DNA from: Amorphochlora amoebiformis
Lineage: Eukaryota > Cercozoa > Chlorarachniophyceae
Direction: 5' to 3'
Assembly: GCA_054601695.1 (NCBI GenBank)
Contig: BAAHQB010000281.1
Span: 175,445-239,444 of the forward strand
DNA length: 64,000 nt
Below the pieces are notes generated by a model. The model saw only the letters and a list, made by a program, of their open reading frames with translations, was not told the DNA's origin and ran no database searches. Shown piece after piece: positions 18,014 to 64,000 of the stretch. The translations under genes were made by a program, and so were the position numbers. Each line of letters opens with the position of its first letter. The first letter of the stretch is position 1.

Positions 18014-18273
18014 CATATGTACATATATATGATATGTATGCAGATACATACATATATACATATGAGTCTCATCTCTCTCTTTCTCTCTGCAGACTGCAAC
18101 GTGATTTCGAGGACTGGTGGAAGAAAAAAGGAAAAAGTAATTTAGATGTACAAATAGTTTATACATGTATATTTTGTGTGTGTATATGTATGTATATATG
18201 TAATAAATATATGTACACACATATAATGTGTATGGGTATAATTACATGTATGTATATACATAATATAATATAA

Positions 18274-18320
<47 letters not shown>

Positions 18321-18737
18321 TATATAAATTTATGTATGTTATACATATGTATAGATACATATGTAACTAAGATTTATGTCTTGCAAATTGTACTGTTTTA
18401 TTTTCATATGTACCTATAGGTATATATATACGTGTATACGTGTATATACTCTACCTATTGTGTGTCCATCCGCCTTAAAAATATTTACCTTCGAATGTAA
18501 TATGAATTTATGAAAAAATATATTTTTTTAATTGTATATACATATGCATATACATATATATATATATGTATATATATATATATGTATACATATATATATA
18601 CAAGTAGAATACCTAAGTGCAACATGTAATTCCAATATATTATATATATACATATATACATACATATACATACATATATATATATGTGTGTGTGTATGTG
18701 TATATATGTATGCTATACCAAAACATAGACCTATATA

Positions 18738-18772
<35 letters not shown>

Positions 18773-19019
18773 TTATATATACATATGTTTACGTATTGTA
18801 TACATACATACATATAGTCGTCAGGTACGTCACAATCTACATACATATATATACATATATATATACATATATGTATAATTTACATAAGTGTGTGGTTGTG
18901 TGTAGTCATTTGTACATTTTAGAATAATACATTTACATTTACAAAAGATATGTACATACATATACATATATACATGTAGAGATACATACGTACATGTACA
19001 TGTATATTTATATACATGC

Positions 19020-19053
<34 letters not shown>

Positions 19054-19216
19054 CTACATATATATATACATATATGTATATATTAATAGGATCGACAACC
19101 GATGACGATATCCGGGCTTTCTACCGCGCCAGGTGGAATTATATATATATACATACGTATATACACACACATCTACACATACATACACACACATATAATA
19201 CACACATAAACCTTTT

Positions 19217-19256
<40 letters not shown>

Positions 19257-19438
19257 AATTAATATATAATATATATATATAGGTATCAATATGTGCATGC
19301 GTATAAATATATATAGGTATACGTATATATGTATCAAAACTCATATTTTAGTTAGTACGGTGACAATTGCTGTTTTCCTTTATGTGTATATAGATTCCAT
19401 CTACATATATATATACATACATACATATGTGTGTACAC

Positions 19439-19470
<32 letters not shown>

Positions 19471-19981
19471 GTATATGTACATGTGTATGTATATATGTAC
19501 ATATATACATACATACATACATACATACATTTACATGTATGTACATAAACATTGTGTTCGGCTTTGGATATGTTTGGGAATGGTTTGGTCCCTAACCTTA
19601 ATCCGTCTAATCATCCACCCTAACCTTAATATCCCTCAGCCTCAATCCCTCTAATATTAACATCTCTAACCTAAACATCTTAACAACTCTAACCTTAACC
19701 CTCTAATATAAACTCCTCTAAGCTAAACCCTCTAATCTTAACCGCGCTAACCTTAGTAGCCCCTCTAGCCTTATCCCTTGTGAATTTAATACTCTAATAT
19801 TAAACCTAATCCGAGATGCAAGCTCTAACCCTCTAATATGAGCCCTAATGAGAGATGCAAACTCTAACGCTATCGTAACGGTCTGTTACTTATTCGACAG
19901 CTGTATATCGCAAATATAAGTTATATATTTGGGTATATACTTATATTCGTGTGTGTTTGTGTGAATACGGATGTAAGTAAG

Positions 19982-20017
<36 letters not shown>

Positions 20018-20301
20018 ATATATATATATATGCAGATACATATTTCCTATTCTCTCTGTAGTAGTATACATATACATGTCACATTGTAATATTAATTTTG
20101 TCTAGATTATGTGGATATACAATGCATTCATTATCATAAAATATATATAAATTATATGTATATATATATATATATTGATATGTATACATATATATATATG
20201 TAAAATACATTGTATATCGTAATGTTATATGTTACTATGCACATGTACAACTATGCATGTACTGTCATGATATATACAATGTATGTATGCCTATAATATA
20301 C

Positions 20302-20349
<48 letters not shown>

Positions 20350-20551
20350 ACATATATATATCTAGTATATACGTATATATTAAAACATAATATAATTCTC
20401 ATACATACATATATATATATATATATACAGACAGTACATACACACATACATCTACAGATATATACATATATACACACATACATATATATACATATATAAT
20501 ATTGTACGTTATATATATAGGGATGATGTGCTCAAGCGAAAACAGATATAG
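132..20551 (+). CDS. KIF6: Kinesin-9 family motor, KIF6-like, 5' partial, 33 exons
   Basis: This gene encodes a microtubule motor of the KIF6 branch of the kinesin-9 family, which is associated with cilia and flagella. Exons: 132-180, 731-830, 1524-1604, 2313-2373, 2657-2701, 3030-3084, 3721-3750, 4624-4665, 5688-5737, 6911-6998, 7339-7401, 7827-7889, 8207-8244, 8954-9050, 9440-9505, 10010-10081, 10501-10545, 11547-11594, 11751-11807, 12713-12778, 12954-13031, 13224-13260, 13784-13818, 14300-14359, 14603-14665, 15320-15372, 15756-15780, 16625-16681, 17102-17167, 17318-17373, 18093-18136, 19090-19132, 20521-20551. Every junction is GT-AG and phases agree at all 32 joins, giving 620 residues and a TAG stop. 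Kinesin landmarks are [13 protein letters not shown] and DLAGSE at visible residues 56-63, 179-183 and 210-215. The KIF6/KIF9 assignment rests on [10 protein letters not shown] (most kinesins have INKSL), on [11 protein letters not shown], and on the LQRDFEDWW tail. The start codon and first motor strand lie left of the window. Exons 23 and 27 and the start of exon 20 are the least certain. Confidence 0.95.
2313..5737 (+). CDS. KIF6: KIF6-like exons 4-9: motor domain, central strands
   Basis: Exons in order: 2313-2373 ([19 protein letters not shown]), 2657-2701 ([14 protein letters not shown]), 3030-3084 ([18 protein letters not shown]), 3721-3750 ([10 protein letters not shown]), 4624-4665 ([14 protein letters not shown]), 5688-5737 ([16 protein letters not shown]). 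SYLEIYN is the universal kinesin motif, and the YDLLDP and DLPK segments are typical of KIF6. The 30-base exon 3721-3750 sits directly after a CCCTAA array that provides its acceptor. The introns hold TA tracts and telomere-like repeats at 2702-3022, 3661-3920 and 4363-4465. Confidence 0.93.
2702..3022. repeat. Degenerate CCCTAA array with dispersed repeat
   Basis: Degenerate telomere-like CCCTAA/CCTAAT units follow the donor of the exon ending at 2701. Around 2911-2951 lies a diverged copy of the dispersed unit described at 26745, ending in TCATCC before more CCTAAT units. Confidence 0.85.
3661..3920. repeat. Telomere-like array, both orientations
   Basis: Perfect CCCTAA units up to the acceptor of exon 3721-3750, then mixed CCCTAA followed by inverted TTAGGG units from about 3835. 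The inversion could form a hairpin in the transcript. Confidence 0.9.
4363..4465. repeat. TTAGGG array
   Basis: Seven or more TTAGGG units followed by a short inverted CCCTAA stretch, inside the intron before exon 4624-4665. Confidence 0.9.
6911..9505 (+). CDS. KIF6: KIF6-like exons 10-15: switch I, switch II and end of motor
   Basis: Exon 6911-6998 has [18 protein letters not shown] with switch I residues SSRSH. Exon 7339-7401 has [18 protein letters not shown] with switch II DLAGSE. Exon 7827-7889 has [11 protein letters not shown], diagnostic for KIF6/KIF9. Exon 8207-8244 has [12 protein letters not shown]. Exon 8954-9050 has [20 protein letters not shown], the microtubule-facing helix region. 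Exon 9440-9505 has [17 protein letters not shown], the final motor helix. All nucleotide-contacting residues expected of an active ATPase are present, so catalytic function is likely. Confidence 0.95.
9522..9780. repeat. Degenerate TTAGGG array
   Basis: GGGTTA/TTAAGG units begin about 16 bases after the donor of the exon ending at 9505, with many AAGG-type variants. Confidence 0.9.
10010..13818 (+). CDS. KIF6: KIF6-like exons 16-23: neck and proximal stalk
   Basis: Exons: 10010-10081 ([20 protein letters not shown]), 10501-10545 ([15 protein letters not shown]), 11547-11594 ([16 protein letters not shown]), 11751-11807 ([19 protein letters not shown]), 12713-12778 ([16 protein letters not shown]), 12954-13031 ([19 protein letters not shown]), 13224-13260 ([12 protein letters not shown]), 13784-13818 ([11 protein letters not shown]). 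The [13 protein letters not shown] segment and the later EIDYLRK...ERDDEI pair match the KIF6 neck and coiled coil. The last two exons form a Ser/Ala/Arg-rich linker and are supported mainly by splice sites and matching phase. The start at 12713 uses the second AG of a CAGAG acceptor, because the first AG would shift the frame. Confidence 0.85.
10546..10800 (+). repeat. CT-rich tract with three TCAGGAGATC copies
   Basis: Pyrimidine-rich intron sequence. A unit of roughly 31 bases (GTCxGGAGATCTTTT then ACTTTCTTTCTTT) is present three times at about 10699-10780. A smaller CT tract lies at 10095-10200. Confidence 0.8.
11815..12000 (+). repeat. TGTCACG-type short tandem repeat
   Basis: Irregular repeats of TGTCACG, GTCACGCC and TCGTGTCACGCC follow the donor of the exon ending at 11807. 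Related motifs occur at 6590-6660 and, as the reverse complement, at 38383-38610. Confidence 0.85.
12999..13223. repeat. Degenerate CCCTAA array
   Basis: CTAACCCC/CCTAATCC units begin within the end of exon 12954-13031 (CACCCTAACTCTAAATC is coding here) and run to the acceptor at 13223. Confidence 0.85.
14300..18136 (+). CDS. KIF6: KIF6-like exons 24-31: conserved coiled-coil tail
   Basis: Exons: 14300-14359 ([20 protein letters not shown]), 14603-14665 ([20 protein letters not shown]), 15320-15372 ([17 protein letters not shown]), 15756-15780 (SRKKRGVQ), 16625-16681 ([19 protein letters not shown]), 17102-17167 ([19 protein letters not shown]), 17318-17373 ([18 protein letters not shown]), 18093-18136 ([14 protein letters not shown]). 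The ELKQEIEHL...LQRDFEDWW block is a strong KIF6 tail signature. The 25-base exon 15756-15780 has no homology support, but it joins the neighbouring phases exactly. Confidence 0.88.
16015..16460. repeat. Degenerate telomere-like region with dispersed repeat
   Basis: CCCTAA-type units to about 16255, then a reverse-orientation copy of the dispersed unit (16261-16307), then GGTTTGGGTTGGGG sequence to 16460. Confidence 0.85.
19090..20551 (+). CDS. KIF6: KIF6-like exons 32-33: C-terminal motif and stop
   Basis: Exon 19090-19132 reads [13 protein letters not shown] and exon 20521-20551 reads DDVLKRKQI followed by TAG. A T-D-x-D-I-x-A-F-x-x-A-R motif near the C-terminus is typical of KIF6. The predicted tail is shorter than in vertebrate KIF6, because the stretch between the LQRDFEDWW exon and this motif is missing. 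I found no further phase-compatible exon between 18137 and 19089. Confidence 0.9.
19595..19880. repeat. Degenerate CCCTAA/CTCTAAC array
   Basis: Imperfect CTAACCTTAA and CTCTAATATTAA units in the last intron of the kinesin gene. No coding sequence is visible. Confidence 0.8.
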
Positions 20552-21264
20552 CCTAAATCCATCTAGTCCATACCCATACTATATTATCCCAGATATATAG
20601 ACTAGATAGAGATGCACTGATAAGCGGCATATGTATAATATTTAATCTTTTAAATTATAATCATAAACTAGATAAATCTAGTAAATGCCGGAATCATCAC
20701 ATCGTAGTAATACTAGTTGTATGATATAGTAATATGATGATGTACACTTATAATCTAGATAATCATGCGGTGCCATGCAGCTAGACCATAGACTAGATAG
20801 AGACTGTCACAGTACACCAGAACCGTGTAGTCAGCGGTTTCAATGATTTGAATTTGTTGGCCACATCTGACATATATACATACACCGTGGCTTAACCTGG
20901 TCAGAAATTAATTCTAATAATTGTAACATAAGTTCAACGTTGATGAAAACGTTAACTTTGTCAGCACATGATAGAAGCGATCGCCAACTGGCCTAGATGC
21001 GATTGCCATATGGCTTAGATGGCGGCTCTTTGAGGCTCATTCGTCGATATTTGAAAACGTATCATTGCAAATTATGCCTTCTTCCTCTACCCCCCTCCGA
21101 AGTTTTCATTTTCTAATTTGTCGAACATGAATTGTTACATACTGGCATATACATATCCGGTACATATATATGTTCGTTCTTTGTCCATATTAGAAGAACA
21201 GAGAGTTCGAGAGAGGTGAGGGAGATTTTCGAAAGACGGGGCAGGAAAGTATACTATTAACCTC
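20552..21264. other. Convergent intergenic spacer without microsatellites
   Basis: This stretch separates the stop codons of the two convergent genes and should hold both 3' ends. It has no TA tract or telomere-like array, unlike the rest of the window. It contains repeats of AGACTAGATAGAGA (about 20600 and 20789) and two near-identical segments, GCCAACTGGCCTAGATGCG and GCCATATGGCTTAGATGGCG, at about 20980-21026. No canonical AATAAA was noticed on the + strand after 20551. No gene was recognised inside it. Confidence 0.7.
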
Positions 21265-63753
<42,489 letters not shown>

Positions 63754-63859
63754 CTGTTATGTATATACAATTTATATGAGCTTGTGTTTATTTTATATAT
63801 ACACACACATGTATACACATATACATATATTTAAATATATATATATACATATATATATG

Positions 63860-63943
<84 letters not shown>

Positions 63944-63944
63944 A

Positions 63945-63975
<31 letters not shown>

Positions 63976-64000
63976 CGGTATATATAAATGTAATGTATGT

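Overview
The window is nuclear DNA from a eukaryote, almost certainly a flagellated protist with an extremely intron-rich, repeat-filled genome; the lineage cannot be named from sequence alone. It carries two genes in tail-to-tail orientation. Nearly all the coding sequence lies in exons of 23-121 bases, separated by introns averaging about 580 bases that consist mostly of TA dinucleotide microsatellites, TTAGGG/CCCTAA (vertebrate-type telomeric) arrays, and CT/GA tracts. I reconstructed 101 coding exons by reading conserved protein motifs, splice dinucleotides and phase. Both chains stay in frame throughout (1864 and 3573 coding bases), no in-frame stop occurs before the final TAG, and the standard genetic code fits.

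Positions 132-20551, + strand: a kinesin of the kinesin-9 family, KIF6 subfamily, 33 exons. Its 5' end lies left of the window. The motor domain (P-loop, SSRSH, DLAGSE, the [10 protein letters not shown] motif) lies in the exons up to about 9505. The neck, the coiled-coil stalk and the conserved KIF6 tail (LQRDFEDWW, then DDDIRAF) run from there to the stop at 20551.

Positions 20552-21264: a short convergent intergenic spacer, the only stretch of its size without TA or telomeric repeats.

Positions 21265-63753, - strand: a CLU (clustered mitochondria) protein homolog, 68 exons and 1190 visible residues. The extreme N-terminus lies beyond the right edge. Domain order is CLU N-terminal region, GSKIP-like segment (DLLYLEVYTLEG), CLU domain, central eIF3-p135-like region, TPR repeats, and a basic lysine-rich tail. 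The protein family acts in the cytosol on mRNAs for nuclear-encoded mitochondrial proteins and in mitochondrial distribution. No functional link between the two genes is evident.

The most unusual signal is that many exons are accompanied in the neighbouring intron by partial copies of their own ends: acceptor plus exon start on the upstream side, or exon end plus donor on the downstream side. The extreme case is the exon at 28165-28218, with five copies of its 5' edge on one side and six copies of its 3' edge on the other (counting the real one in each case). A second pattern is that telomere-like arrays bordering 3' splice sites lie with the C-rich strand as sense in every case I found, and several supply the acceptor AG itself.
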